Positions 13,401-23,684 of a stretch of 64,000 nucleotides of DNA are shown here, piece after piece. Source of the DNA: Tigriopus japonicus (taxonomy: Eukaryota > Arthropoda > Copepoda > Harpacticoida > Harpacticidae); contig JAAGOF010000075.1 in NCBI GenBank assembly GCA_010645155.1, forward strand, positions 96,436 to 160,435. Reading direction: 5' to 3'. The position numbers and the translations under genes were made by a program. Below the pieces are notes generated by a model that was not told where the DNA came from, ran no database searches, and was given only the letters and a program-made list of their open reading frames with translations. The first letter of the stretch is position 1, and each line of letters opens with the position of its first letter.

Positions 13401-16400
13401 GTCTAACAAAGCCTTCGAAATATCGCAATCCATACCTCACGCACTGTAATATTTTTTCTGTTATGGGTGTGCATGATTAATCATAAAAAATCGTAAAATA
13501 ACTATTTTGCGTTTCTTTGAAATATAAAAAAAAATGAAATTTTGGAAAAGCAAGCTAATAAGTTTTTTTTGGATCTCTAGAGGTGCAATTTCTGAACGGT
13601 AATTACGAACGATTAAGTTGAACGCTTTTAGAGGTCAAGTTGAAACGTTCATGAAACGTTTTTGATTTACGACTCTTTTGGTTTCTCTGAAGTCTTTCCA
13701 AAAAGTAGTACAACTATTTTTGGGTTACAATAATGATAAGTAGAGCAGATGAAAATATTTAATTTTGGAAGGCAAATATTCAATTAATATTTAAAGAAAA
13801 CAGTCAAAATATTTCAGAAAATATTAAAATTACATCCAAATATTCAAAAAAATATTTAAATTTGTGGGAATTGAGACGAAACAAAACGGTATTTTTGATT
13901 TTTTTTTTTTCAAATCAAAAACCTAATGTTTTGATGAAAAATTGGCAATGACGGAAATGCAGGAAGACATTAGCAGTAAGCAGGTTTTGGTGTTAAAAAT
14001 TCATACCTAGTAGTGAAAACTGGTTATTCTTGACAGTCTCTATTTATACCCTAAATTTAATTTATATTTTATTGCCTAAGATTTGGTTGAGCACTCAAAC
14101 CAGAGTTTCCATCATTTTCTTTTGATTGGAGCTGTGGTTTTCTGTTCGAGATTCTAATCCGTCAATGTAATTTTCCAGGACAAACTGACCATTTATTTAC
14201 ATCCTACGCAGAATATTTTACCACTTTAGTTCTACTATTCCCCTCAAAACGGGTCTTGAAAAATTGCAAAAATTGGGAGATTTTAACATTTTTTTTGAAA
14301 GATCCGATTTTTTGGCAAAATTTCAAAAGATTCACTGAAGTCATGAAGATTTCTGAAATAACTCAATGGAAAACGGGAATTTTCTCTTAGTTTTGGAATA
14401 GAAAGCCTAAATGTTCAATTAATAAAGAAATATCTTTATACTTAAATAATTAAATTCGGCCGCTCTAATGATAAGTTAATGAGAATGACTAAACCATTGG
14501 CAAATACTAAATTAGGCCCAACTTTTGCCTACGCCATCCAAGAACCACTGAATTCCACCACTGAGTTTTCAGTGCTTCTTGCACCATCCTATCACAAGCT
14601 ATTCCATGAAATTAATTCCTTTTAGATTGAACTCACCACAAAGAGGAAATCCCAAGTAAAAATCGTCCGCAGTCGCATACCAGGATCCGCCCAACTCTTT
14701 GACAATATGGCAAAACCTGTTGCTGCTTCTGTAGTTGAAAATCAAGCAATCGGCCGAAATGGAACATCTTCTCTGACAGCCTGACAAGGTCTCTTCCCGA
14801 TGCGTGGTAAATTCTTTCTGGTTGGCGACCATTCCTCGTACCACACAATGATCTGGAAATAGGTGTTGAACACTCACCTTCCTAACTCATCTCAACATGA
14901 CCCTTCTTACCTCTAAACTTGGGAAGGCTTCTAACGAGATATCCACCTTCAGGGGGACTCTGAATAGGGGCTTGACAATTCTTGGCTGAAAAAGAAACTC
15001 ATAAATAAATGTGTTTGACGAATGAAAGAGGTATGTTGCAAACGCTTACATCGTTTACAAGATGGGAGAGGGTTAGGGAAGATGTAGTTTTGGGTGGTCT
15101 GGTCACATGGAACGGTGATGTTGTTTTGGGTGGCGTCATCATCGAACCTTCCTCCCATAACACATCGGTAGGCAACGCTTTCACCAAACAAGACCTTCTC
15201 CTTATTCCAAACCATTTCCAAACCATGGGAAGAATCCAACACAGGAGGATCTGGGCACGCGTTCTCTGGAAAAAAATGTTTAAAATTCGTTGATTTTAAG
15301 TTGGCATTTCTTCACTTACAAATATTTTTTTTTTAATCGAAATCGCATTAAGTTGCTCGGAAAGAAGGAACTAAGAATAATGCTCGTAATAATATGAGAT
15401 GAGACGAAAATGTTAAAAAAAGCTTACTGATGCATGTAAATGAGTCCGGTTGATGGGACCAAGTTGAGTTCCATTGACATATTGATGTCACACTTGTTTC
15501 TGGGTACAAATCGTTGGTAATCTTATCCACAATTGAATCCTGATTGTCCACGCATGTCCAGCTAAACAGATTAAGGATATTCTTTGGGTGTGACGGAGAA
15601 AAGGATGTTTTGGTGATTTCCACTAATGGAATCCACTTTTCATTTGGACATATTTCAAAGTGATATTTAATTCACAAACAAGATCAAATGATTTTTCAAA
15701 TGTACTTTCCCTGTATGCCTTAACGGAAAACGGTTATGATTAAGCTCAAGTCCAATTGTTACTTCAAATAAATCGTTGAAACCATGAATCTTAAAACTTA
15801 CCTAATAGAGTCTCCATTGTGATAGATTCCACTCCCAAACATGGTTCCAAGATCAAACTTGAAAGTTGGATCCCCCGTCCAACTTGGAACGGAGCAAGTC
15901 TTGAATTGGACACATTCCGGCCAAGTCACCGGGAAATCATACGTTCCATCCCCTTGACAAGTGAATTCCATAGGATCATTCTGGGCTTCGGGCGCATCTC
16001 GATAAAAATATCCCGCTTGACATTGATAGGAGATATTGGAACCAATGTCCACTTCAATGGATGTGTAATTTTGCGGTGAAATGAGGACACCATTGGAGTC
16101 CAGGGCTTCCATGAATTCATCTTCTCTGTCATCCAATCCTCCTTTGCAAAATTGAGCTATAACGTAGTAATGTTGTAAGGTCAGTTTTTATTTCATTTTG
16201 GGAGTACAAATGAGGATTTTTATGCCAATGATTTATGGCAACAATTAAGAGTTGAATAATGATTGAATAGCGACGGAGCAAAACAAAGATCATTTTTCAA
16301 AAGGGTGTCATGAGTTTCGTTGTACTTTTAAAATTTGTTAATTTTCTTAGAACGCCAACAAACGTTTGGCAACTTGATATTAGTTTGAATAGAGCTCAAT

Positions 16401-19400
16401 CACGACATTCTCATTTTTTATGAAAATAGAACTGTATGTGTGGGAAAACATTGGTTTAAGAGGGCCAAGCTCTAATCCAAAAGAACAGAGAACAAACAAA
16501 TAGATTTGTCTAAGCACGCAATTCATGGGAACCGGGTACATGTTTTAGACCAATGGTTCCCTTGGTGCTAGAATTATGAATTTGATATTTGTTTACACGC
16601 CAGAGTCAACTATCTGGTTTATTTTGGATCTAAAGCCCCTCTTTTGGTCGGACAATTTTAATGGAGAAATGTTTCATGAAGAAATGAAATAAAAATGCCT
16701 ATCCTAACATAAAGCATAATTTGTTGTCCAATTTGGGAAAATGGCGCCAAAAACAATTACTACGTTAATTCGAAAATGTGAAACAATCTGACCTCCTTTT
16801 TCTTCTTCATAGTCTCATTTTTGGACAAGAAAAGGTCAGGCGATTGCAATTGTTCGTGTTTGTATTTTAAATATAGGATTCTCAAAAGAATATTCTAATT
16901 TTGGCCCTTGAGCCAAAATGCAAGTGTCTAAAAGCAACTTGTCCAAGCCCAAAGAGCCAAACAATATCGCATGATGAAAAAAAACGTACTATCGAGCCAC
17001 GTTTTGGAGCATGTTATTCATGAGTAATTCGGTGAAAATAAGAGGTCACATGTGAACGGAATTGACAAACAGATTGAGATATCTCATTTTTTAACCTTTC
17101 TGTTTTGATTAATATTAATAATATGGAAACATATTTTACAAATATTGGGCCACATGCTTTTGAGATACTGAACAGATCTAAGTCACATCTTTGATCAGTA
17201 AGGGTTTAACATGATAATCAAAAGTTTAACAATTAAGATTCCAAAATTTGAGTCTTGCAAAATAGGGCCAAAATTTTATTAATTAAAAAGAAAACTATGA
17301 TTTTACTGAACGCACGAACAATGAACATGCTACATTTGCTCACATTTTCATCTTTCCACATATTCTTCAGAGCTCTCATAGTCGGAAGAATACAAATTGT
17401 TACTTCAAAGTCACTATGTTTTTTTAAGTGAGCCTATGAAGCTAAATTATTAACAAATCTCCTCTGTAACTCGCATTTTTGACAAACACAAAGCAGCTAG
17501 CAGCATTTTTGGGGTGATCATCTGTAAGTTGTGAACAGTATTTCTTGTTTTGATCTCTACCCAAAGACCGCCCAGAAATGCCTTGAAACTTGATCGCGTC
17601 TCAATCGTAGATCAAGTTCAACTGCTGGCAACTGCTTTACGCTACTATTGGACTGCAATGACACCTTCAAATTTTATCATCCTTGCTCCCATTCACGAAA
17701 ATGTGTTAATTTGCGTTATAAACGAGGTTTTGGAGAGCAGAATCTCTTTGCAAATTGTATTTCTCTTTGTTATTGTCGTTTAATCAGTTAATTCAAAGAA
17801 ATACTTTCGTGGCTTTTCTGCTTCATCGCTTAACTGCTTGCTACCATACGATGATCCGACCAATCACGTTCGGTATAAAGTGGAATTCTCAAACCGAATG
17901 GGCTGGACCTTAGGGCAAAGCGATCAAGCAGTTAAGCAGAAAAGTTAAACATATCAGCTTGTAAGACTTAAATGACATTTTAAATGTCGGTAATTGCACA
18001 TGCTCCAAAGGATCATTTGTTTTCTTTCCGTTTGAAACGCTATTGCTTATTGCACAATTATAATGCTATATACTTAAACAATCTTATATCGTCATCATTT
18101 TGATAACCACAATAATTTCACCAATAAATTGTCTCCTTTGGGACTTAACAAAAGTCACCAGCGTACTTTCATGAACTATTGATTTTTTTCGAACAGGTTG
18201 TGCAAAAACCTTTGAATAATTTGAGGTTGCTTGGGATTTTTCTCACATCGTTTCAATGAAGCACCGAATTAACCTCAGAGAAAAGTTGGAAATACATGAA
18301 TAATAAATCAAAGTGAAAAAAACCCAGTGATTTTTTAATTCACTCTCCTAACTAAATATCACTCTCATGCGATTTATGATTCTAATGATGAGACTGGATC
18401 GTCATTCCAAAAATGTACTATTGTACACATGCAAACGCTTGGAACAATCGATATTCATTGGACATGCCTCAAAACCTGTTCCGCAAACCATTTGGGAAAT
18501 TGATTCATTGAACAAATTGCATTAATCGTTTTTGGTTCTCTTTGTCCGAAATTGAAAGGAACAATGGATTTTTCAGACCTGGCAAACCCACGCATTTTTT
18601 CCGTACTTCGGCCTTTAAATGTGCGGAAGAAATTTTTAAAACGAGACTGTTTTAACTGCCACTGAGTTACATTTTTGAAACACTCGTTGTTCTAGTAGCT
18701 AAATAAAAGGGCATGTTATCAAAACTTCTTTTTTATATCATTCCTTTGTCGCGGTGATACTTCACTTCTTTTTGGAAAACGAAGCTTATTACTCCAAAGT
18801 CTAAATAATTTCGTATCTTCAAACCTAGTTGCTAAACAATTGTGAAGCTTTTTTCAAAGTTAAATTCAACAAATTGTCAATCCTCATTTTTTATCCAAGG
18901 ATGTAATTTAGAAACAAGCAGTTTTGATGGTTGGGTAATATGTAGACAAATGGGCATTTTAATGGTACCTGAGTGTAAACTTCGAGGGAATGACATGTTG
19001 AGAAATGCGCCTTATGTAAACAAATCAAAGAGAGATGAAAAAAGATATGATTGATGATGTTTTTTCTGGGACGTTGTTGAAGAAAGAAAGTCAAACGTAT
19101 AGAAGTGAGCAAACGCGCACATAAGGAAAACAGGGCGTCCAAGAATGGATGGTGCACCGCACTTTTGATTGCCATTCTGAACAAAAAAAAGTTCCAATTG
19201 CGTAATTTTTAAGTTACATGCTTAATGCACTTATCTGATTGAAAACCATGATTTCAAATACGTGAGGCAATTTTTGAAAGAACCACGGTGTCGGAAAGAA
19301 AGTTAGTCCAAATGGTATACCTGGGTCTTTTTGAAGGGCTTGGCATCGCATCAATTACATAGCCCACTAAATTGTCTAATCCAGCTCTCTCAGGAGCAAA

Positions 19401-21395
19401 ATATAATGAAAGAGCCCCCAAAAATATCTCAAAAGTTGGAGAGGCTTCGCAAAAATGAGAATAGTTTTGAACCACGAGTTATAAAAGTAGAGCAACCAGG
19501 AGCAAGTTTAAAAAAACTGCCCAAAACGCTGCGTGATATTTGTTGGACCCATAGATATATGAAGATATGACAAAATCGGTCACCTCTGTCTATAATTTTG
19601 TTTTGGGTTATTATTTTTATTATTGGGTCAACGTGGGCTGGCTGCCGTCAACAAGCTCTCTTCCCTGAGAACAAACTTATTTTTGGTTATGTTTGAATTG
19701 GATTCACTTTCAGGGTTGGTTCTATCTAGTCATAGAGCAAAAAGTATTTGCAATTGATGAGTGTAATCATGGCCTTTTTCTTTTCTCACGTTGGAGCCAC
19801 CATCCCAACTTTAACCTGCCTGTCTTGGAGCTTGGAGTAAGTGAGAGTGCTACCCTCAAGGGAAAAGGGCAGATCTTAGGGTTGGAATTGTCGGTCTAAA
19901 ATCTCAGCAAGTTTCACTCTATAAAGTTGGCTAATTATGTAAAAATTATGTGGGTTAATTATGGGTAATTTGACTTGAAACTGACTGCTTATGAATTGAA
20001 ATCGATAGTCTGCGCTTGGCCTGCTGACCCTGTAGAGACGATTTTTTCTCACTTTATGTTTTCGATACAGAATCAATGCTTGGATAGCCAGTAGTTTGCT
20101 TTGATGATATTTTCTAGTTGGTCCTTAAATGAGCCAGTTGTATTTCATTTCAAGTATGTCCCCTTTCTCAAAAATGTGACTCAAAGGCAGGTCATTGACT
20201 TTGGATTAGTGATAGTCATAAAAATGGTTTGTAACAAAAATGATGGCGTACTTTCAGGTGCTCAAGAGTTGTGAACCTTACAGGGATGCAGCTTTGCAGG
20301 GATTACAATTCTTTAGGGGAGAATTGGTTTCATGAGTGGAGAAGTTCTTGAAACCAAGTGAGATGAACAAATGGCAACTTGAAGGTTCCAACTCCAGCTG
20401 TTTCCTCATGAATTGACACCAATTTAGACCGTTTAATATATTTCCTTTTTAACATTTGAGTATGAAATGAGCTAAGTGTGAAAACGACTTCTATTTTTGA
20501 CATTTTTATTTTTCTTAACATGTTCTCTGAGTGAATCCTTCAATTCCAATCCATCTACAACTTTTCTTTACTTAAAAAAAACCATGAGAAGGTCTTAACA
20601 TGTTCATTACTTTTAAACTGAACCTTTTTATTTAAAAGCGTTAAATATTGTCTATAAAATATCCTTATCTTTTGGAGGCGGCTTACCTGCTCAGAAATTT
20701 AAATAAGATAAAAATATAATAATCTTACCCATTGTACATATATAAAAAACTTTAATTGTCCTTGGTTTTTTTTTGGAATTTGACAAGTACTTGCATTACA
20801 GGGAACCTCCGGAAATGGACCCCGTTCCTAAGAGCGAATATTGCCATTTTGTTTCAATTGACCAAACAAACAAACAAGTTTTGATTTACATAAGTTATTT
20901 ACTGAGTACTGAAGAAATGCAAAATAACAAATTTCAACCCAATCAAAATTCGAAATAACGAGTAATCTTAAGTACCAGCACATATTCAGTAGCATGCATG
21001 AGTAAGCAAAGTTGAGGGCTCACTTCGTTTTTATCTAATGCGGCCCCATCTAAAGGCTTCAAAAGTAAGCGCTAACTCATTGATATACCTTGTTGTTAGA
21101 ACAGTTGACACTTTGGTAATCTGCATGATCCATTTTATTGTATGGGATTTTGTCATTTATAAAAATTGCAAATTCGCTAAGAACCGTCACGTCATAAAAA
21201 TACGTCATAAGTTTTCAAGACCATATAAAGTTCCTCAGAGCTGTTCCCTCACATAAATTATTATTCAAGGTATCATAGAAATTGTACTCACCCACACAGG
21301 TTGAATCCAGAGAAGACCAAGTTCCATTCTCCAGGCAAGTGATTGTTTTACTGGCAGATCCATCCTCAAACTTGAAATTCGGCTCGCATTCATAA
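4183..21395 (-). CDS. gene A: multi-exon CCP/PAN/F5-8C/fibrinogen/galectin-like mosaic protein (5' partial)
   Basis: Thirty-two exons with GT-AG borders and continuous phase: 21292-21395, 15802-16156, 15428-15561, 15050-15265, 14911-14985, 14637-14852, 12871-13287, 12631-12797, 12478-12563, 11767-12167, 11608-11689, 11440-11546, 10893-10978, 10679-10805, 10053-10345, 9625-9994, 9331-9561, 9014-9267, 8725-8949, 8390-8561, 7940-8152, 7272-7558, 6848-7199, 6564-6785, 6287-6498, 5987-6215, 5772-5856, 5586-5707, 5205-5512, 4540-4753, 4314-4472, 4183-4238. The product (about 2190 residues) is a chain of CCP domains carrying PAN, F5/8C, fibrinogen-related and galectin-like domains, rich in Cys and N-X-S/T sites, as in extracellular proteins. 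Gene B is its tandem duplicate. The 5' end and signal peptide were not found. Introns longer than 300 bp lie at 7559-7939, 10346-10678, 12168-12477, 13288-14636 and 16157-21291. Function (lectin-like recognition or adhesion) is inferred from domains only. Confidence 0.85.
4540..5512 (-). CDS. gene A: galectin-like domain (two exons)
   Basis: Exons 5205-5512 and 4540-4753. After a short CCP-type opening (Cys, Pro-rich, then WVVESEF), the segment reads as a beta-sandwich: KTLFIDGQI, VQIRDYENNLVF, FDLTISYEVAEFAFGINLNG and VEVDGDLTITFLGF. Order and spacing resemble galectins, where GxxLxIxGxV, NLxLHFNPR, FxIxVxxxxxxFxVxVNG and xxxGDxxIxxVxF occur in this order. The galectin HFNPR and WE-R sugar-contact residues are not preserved here (the first reads FQAVIDPDY), so glycan binding is uncertain. 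Exon 5205-5512 is 308 nt, exactly as in gene B. The galectin assignment is inference from pattern, not a profile hit. Confidence 0.6.
5586..6498 (-). CDS. gene A: three CCP domains before the galectin-like part
   Basis: Exon 6287-6498 encodes a CCP (RICPDP ... LIYSCKSGRKL ... FTCEWNQTWSP) whose last Cys sits at the start of the next exon. Exon 5987-6215 encodes a second CCP (YQCINPPVP ... IYRCAKSGLYM ... AECLPDGSF ... PFPSC). Exons 5772-5856 and 5586-5707 encode a third (YCDPPPAKP ... RYTCGKYAKF ... ISCLWNQTW ... FC). The exon lengths 229, 85 and 122 nt equal those of gene B. The donor of 5772-5856 is AG|GTTCGT, weaker than usual but phase-consistent with gene B. Confidence 0.8.
6564..7558 (-). 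CDS. gene A: repeat unit 3 (novel module + two CCPs)
   Basis: Exon 7272-7558 (287 nt) starts with LCGIP and a PPQGSIVVHNSGMMFGHVC segment, then a stretch of alternating hydrophobic residues. Exon 6848-7199 continues this module (CLLESYCTSC cluster) and ends in a CCP-like half (LEYKCALGREF ... ECQWNKTW ... DC). Exon 6564-6785 is a full CCP (ACIEPPSPPQG ... YYECDQGYFF ... LTCLPDGTW ... KRC). The same three-part unit occurs twice more upstream in this gene and three times in gene B. I do not recognise the first module; its repeated beta pattern and Cys cluster suggest a beta-sandwich ligand module. Confidence 0.75.
7940..9267 (-). CDS. gene A: repeat unit 2 (novel module + two CCPs, four exons)
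   Basis: Exons 9014-9267 (ICANPPGAPVNGTAL, YSGSRYGPTC), 8725-8949 (CIEDLICYQCGSIDLC cluster), 8390-8561 (CCP-like half, IEYSCGRGREF ... ASCQWNGKW ... PCVC) and 7940-8152 (full CCP, VQFQCQRGMKF ... ATCRPDNRW ... GQCVE). Units 1 and 3 have the second and third parts in one exon, so this unit carries one extra phase-0 intron. The first two exons are exactly as long as their gene B partners (254 and 225 nt). Confidence 0.75.
9331..10345 (-). CDS. gene A: repeat unit 1 (novel module + two CCPs)
   Basis: Exon 10053-10345 opens with SVCPSLPSQANVP and GYGECL and continues with long alternating hydrophobic strands (AGSYTLNITF). Exon 9625-9994 holds the second half of the module and a CCP-like half (VEYECGFAQEF ... 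LTCLGTGSWD ... DCIC). Exon 9331-9561 (231 nt, as in gene B) is a full CCP (ACLDPPDKSF ... VDYNCKSGKKF ... ATCTSGNTW ... NCVD). The opening differs from units 2 and 3, which share the GTIxVxxSGxxYG pattern. Confidence 0.75.
10679..11689 (-). CDS. gene A: two CCP domains after the fibrinogen-related domain
   Basis: Exons 11608-11689 (82 nt, equal to gene B) and 11440-11546 form a CCP lacking an obvious first Cys (TFECQKGRQKA ... LTCEWDGTWKN ... FSCP). Exons 10893-10978 and 10679-10805 form a classical CCP (HCLQPRPSP ... VKYRCPGGMKL ... LTCQPNGEFDPFP ... QCVT). The intron between 10805 and 10893 splits the second CCP at phase 0, as in gene B. Confidence 0.75.
11767..12797 (-). CDS. gene A: fibrinogen-related domain (three exons)
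   Basis: Exon 12631-12797 carries the FReD entry signature (DCAEIYRFGFHHKGEF ... VICEDGWTTIL). Exon 12478-12563 holds the middle (EDYWLGLTRV, like the EYWLGL core). Exon 11767-12167 carries the C-terminal part (EVQFQMKDVDG ... FCTGANLFG ... VFWQGFRG ... MRMQIRP). These follow the family order. The DxDxD calcium segment seen in gene B (SDQDGFGFSLD) has no clear counterpart here (GGVSEAIDSM), so the canonical Ca/ligand pocket may be lost or altered. Confidence 0.85.
12871..13287 (-). CDS. gene A: F5/8C (discoidin-like) domain
   Basis: One exon of 417 nt bounded by phase-1 introns. The translation shows AWLMDGSIHT, PWLQIDMAENRYLDGVTI and, near the end, VYIADSQL ... LRIAEILIHF. These match the galactose-binding-like F5/8C and fucolectin pattern (DG, W-IDLG, V-GV-I, RIAE-E). 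Such domains bind sugars or membrane lipids in other proteins; the ligand here is unknown. The gene B homologue is 411 nt. Confidence 0.75.
13288..14636. other. gene A intron between PAN and F5/8C exons
   Basis: AT-rich intron of about 1.35 kb. It contains many AAATATT runs near 13755-13865 but no recognisable gene or element with clear ends. Confidence 0.6.
14637..14852 (-). CDS. gene A: PAN/apple domain
   Basis: A 216-nt exon, identical in length to the gene B exon, with phase-1 borders. The translation has the PAN spacing of cysteines: DHCVVRGM, then GCQRRCSISADCLIFNY, then RFCHIV and a final PLCG. PAN/apple domains mediate protein or carbohydrate contacts in extracellular proteins. Confidence 0.8.
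14911..15265 (-). CDS. gene A: CCP domain and Pro-rich linker
   Basis: Exon 15050-15265 (216 nt, equal to gene B) encodes a CCP: ACPDPPVLDSSHGLEM ... VAYRCVMGGRF ... VPCDQ ... PLPSCKR. Exon 14911-14985 encodes a short linker (NCQAPIQSPPEGGYL) leading into the PAN exon. Both linker and CCP have clear homologues at 63553-63956. Confidence 0.8.
15428..16156 (-). CDS. gene A: N-terminal CCP domains
   Basis: Exon 15802-16156 encodes a CCP (FCKGGLDD ... ISYQCQAGYFYRD ... FTCQGDGTYDFP ... PECV) and the start of the next one (TCSVPSW). Exon 15428-15561 completes that CCP (WTCVDN ... SICQWNSTWSH ... FTC). The splice phases (2 between these two exons, 1 on the outer sides) are continuous with the flanking exons. 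The matching part of gene B lies beyond the right edge. Confidence 0.8.
16157..21291. other. gene A 5.1-kb intron; small inverted repeat at 17811-17944
   Basis: No exon with CCP-type spacing was found in this stretch. An imperfect inverted repeat lies at 17811-17840 and 17916-17944 (CTTTTCTGCTT and AACTGCTTG with complements), the left arm interrupted by an 8-nt insertion; it may be a decayed foldback element. Several short open frames (for example 19254-19475 minus, 19331-19570 plus) overlap each other and show no family signature. Confidence 0.5.
21292..21395 (-). CDS. gene A: most upstream exon found (CCP second half)
   Basis: Bounded by a TTTTTCAG-type acceptor and a GTGAGT donor. It encodes YECEPNFKFED ... 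ITCLENGTWSS ... STCV, the second half of a CCP. Its end phase (1) fits exon 15802-16156, which gives the join C-V-A-Q-F-C. The first half of this CCP must lie upstream but was not found in 21396-23684. Confidence 0.65.
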
Positions 21396-22252
21396 CTGAA
21401 AAATGTTAATTAAATCTAAAAGTCCAATTCTTTAAAGTCAGGATGTAGTGATTTAGTAAACAAAAGCGGTAAAGTGCATTTAAATCTAGAGCTGTGTCCT
21501 GAGACAGGTTCTATTTTAGCCTTGTCAGACGCAAAATCGACGTCTGGTCAAGGGAGCCTTTAACAAAAGACTGATTTTTCGATGGCCAAGCGCACAATTG
21601 CATCGATGTGAAACGCGGAAGTCGACTGGAAAGCAAGTCTGGAGCTTTCTTGTCATAATCGCTTTATGAAATTACAAGCCCATCAAGTTGTCACATCTGA
21701 CTCTATGCACCACTTGGCTAGAAGCAACATTACATGTTTCGAAAGAAATCATGATAAATGAAAGGTTCACTTTCGAATGACTTTGATCTTGATTACGTTG
21801 GCCAAAATTTGACAGACACAAATTACAAGCCCAGGGATTTGCTAATCTAGAGTGAAGAACGTCTATGGTTTGAACATGTCAAGGAATCTTGTAACCTTGT
21901 GAATGATTTTACCCGTCAATAAACAGCTCTGGCAAAGCTCGTTCTAACGCATTTGGTCATCATTGAAAGAAGAGGGAAAATGTCGGGACATGTTTAATCA
22001 TTGGACAAGTCATTTTTAACCAGATTTTCATAAAAGTTGGAACTTCTATTTAGGTCTAGAAATCTACGAGTATTTTCTGAGAAGAAAATCAATGTCCGTA
22101 AGGAACTATTGGGAGCCACTAATCTGCTTATTGGAAACCAATCAATCGTCATAAATTCATGTCCGGGCCAGTTCTAGAGTTCTTTCGTGCCAGACAAAAA
22201 TAGCCAGACTCATCCCTCAAATGGAGGTTGGCATTTGCTATTGGGTGTTGTG

Positions 22253-22825
22253 CTATTTTACCGCTAGGGAATTAGCCATGACAATTTTTCTTAGATTTAT
22301 TGCATTTGACATTACCTTTGCATTTTTTATTTGACAATTAGACGTCCTATCATACGAAAATTTCCTCTCTTCATCAAGTACAAATTCGCAATGTCTGTGG
22401 CCGAAAGAAAAATGGTGGCCATGCGGGAATTTAGTATTGAGATTTCTCAGAGGTAAGTTATCAGTGTTTTTAACGTCCCTTGGTCGAATTAGAGGTCGTT
22501 TAAAGAAGCCTAAAAATCTCACATATGACCTCATTTTTTTCGTGACTTGGATGACATCTCGTGGCACTTTGATGAAACGGGCATTGATTGATATAAACAC
22601 TAAAAAAAACTCGGACTTGACGGTATTTGAAAACCGATTAAAAGGACAGCCAGAACAGTAGTTTGGAGAAATCATGGACAAGAACAACCACGGTACCCCT
22701 AGGAAGGTGGTCACTTTCTTTTTAATGTGTACATGTTGCTCCCGCCCACTGTTGAAGCTTTTTTTAGTGTTCAAAGTCAAGGCTGAGATAAGCCAGGGAC
22801 CACTGTACGTCAGGACGAATTTCAA
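22253..22825 (-). CDS. unassigned open frame, 190 codons
   Basis: The longest open frame upstream of gene A. The translation is basic, rich in Phe, Lys and Arg, with a His-rich patch (HGHHFSFGHRH) and no signal peptide, membrane segment or family motif I recognise. It abuts a palindrome at 22821-22934, which suggests it may belong to a mobile element. An overlapping 74-codon frame exists on the other strand. A coding role is unproven. Confidence 0.18.
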   Translation of the reverse strand: MKFVLTYSGPWLISALTLNTKKSFNSGREQHVHIKKKVTTFLGVPWLFLSMISPNYCSGCPFNRFSNTVKSEFFLVFISINARFIKVPRDVIQVTKKMRSYVRFLGFFKRPLIRPRDVKNTDNLPLRNLNTKFPHGHHFSFGHRHCEFVLDEERKFSYDRTSNCQIKNAKVMSNAINLRKIVMANSLAVK

Positions 22826-22934
22826 AAATACACACTGGGTCCGATCATTGTACTAAAATGTGAGGTTTTTGCAACAAATGTATTGTTCCGTTGAATTTCC
22901 ATTCTACTAATCGGACCCAGTGTGTATTTTGAAA
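22821..22934. repeat. palindrome with 21-bp arms
   Basis: The arms contain ATACACACTGGGTCCGAT (left) and its exact complement (right, about 22910-22930), with near-continuation outwards apart from one missing T. The loop is about 65 nt. It could be a hairpin or a very short foldback element. Confidence 0.6.
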
Positions 22935-23684
22935 GTAATCCTGGCTTGAGCCATCCTTGGATAAGCGCTCTGTGCATTACATTTCATATTTTGATGAAAC
23001 AGGACGAGGTAGATACTTAGTGACTCACATAACGTGACAAGCCACACATTTGCCCAAAACTTTAATTTCTCTGACAAGACATTGCCGGCAATTTCAAGCC
23101 TTGAAATTTTAATTTAAAGCTGGACTAAGTTTGATTTTTTAAAGGAAGATCCGAATAATTTAAGTCTTAGGTTCTCACCAATCGGCGAGTTCAGAGCATA
23201 TTATAAGTAACAATGTGTTCCTGGTATGGCATTTTTTGTTTCATTATTCACTTCTGTAGGACCAAAAGTATCCACCACGAAAAGCACAGACTAACTTTGA
23301 AGTGAACTTTTGAAACGACTACATTGGTATGTAATCGGGTTAATGTAACATCAAAATTTTAAATACCTTCATCTGATTAACCTTTCCTATAACCTCTGAA
23401 AATAAAATCGTTTAAGTCAAAGTTATTGAGGTTAAAAGCCAAAAATGTGCCTTGACCAACGAGATGTCAAAAGTGCTTCCACATTGTAACCACAGTGTCA
23501 CTACATTTGCGCCATGGAATCAATTCCTTTTCATCAATAGGTGGCTTTGCTTCATTTTTACTCATCATTGATATGCTTCCATTTAGCTAATCACCAGACA
23601 GTCCTTCTCTAAATTTCAAATTTGATGTTCAAAGGCAAAAATGAGCCCTGACCAACAAGAGGTCAAAAGTCAAGATGATATATG

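Larger units (their letters stand above)
21396..23684. other. upstream of gene A: no further exon recognised
   Basis: The region holds an unassigned open frame (22253-22825), a short palindrome (22821-22934) and a short degenerate direct repeat (about 23430-23478 and 23620-23672, sharing TGACCAAC and GTCAAAAGT). A promoter or signal-peptide exon for gene A could lie here but nothing decisive was seen. Confidence 0.45.

Noticed and set aside
22253..22825. The 190-codon frame as the first exon of gene A
   Set aside because: It has no signal peptide, no CCP-type cysteine spacing and no donor with the phase required by exon 21292-21395.
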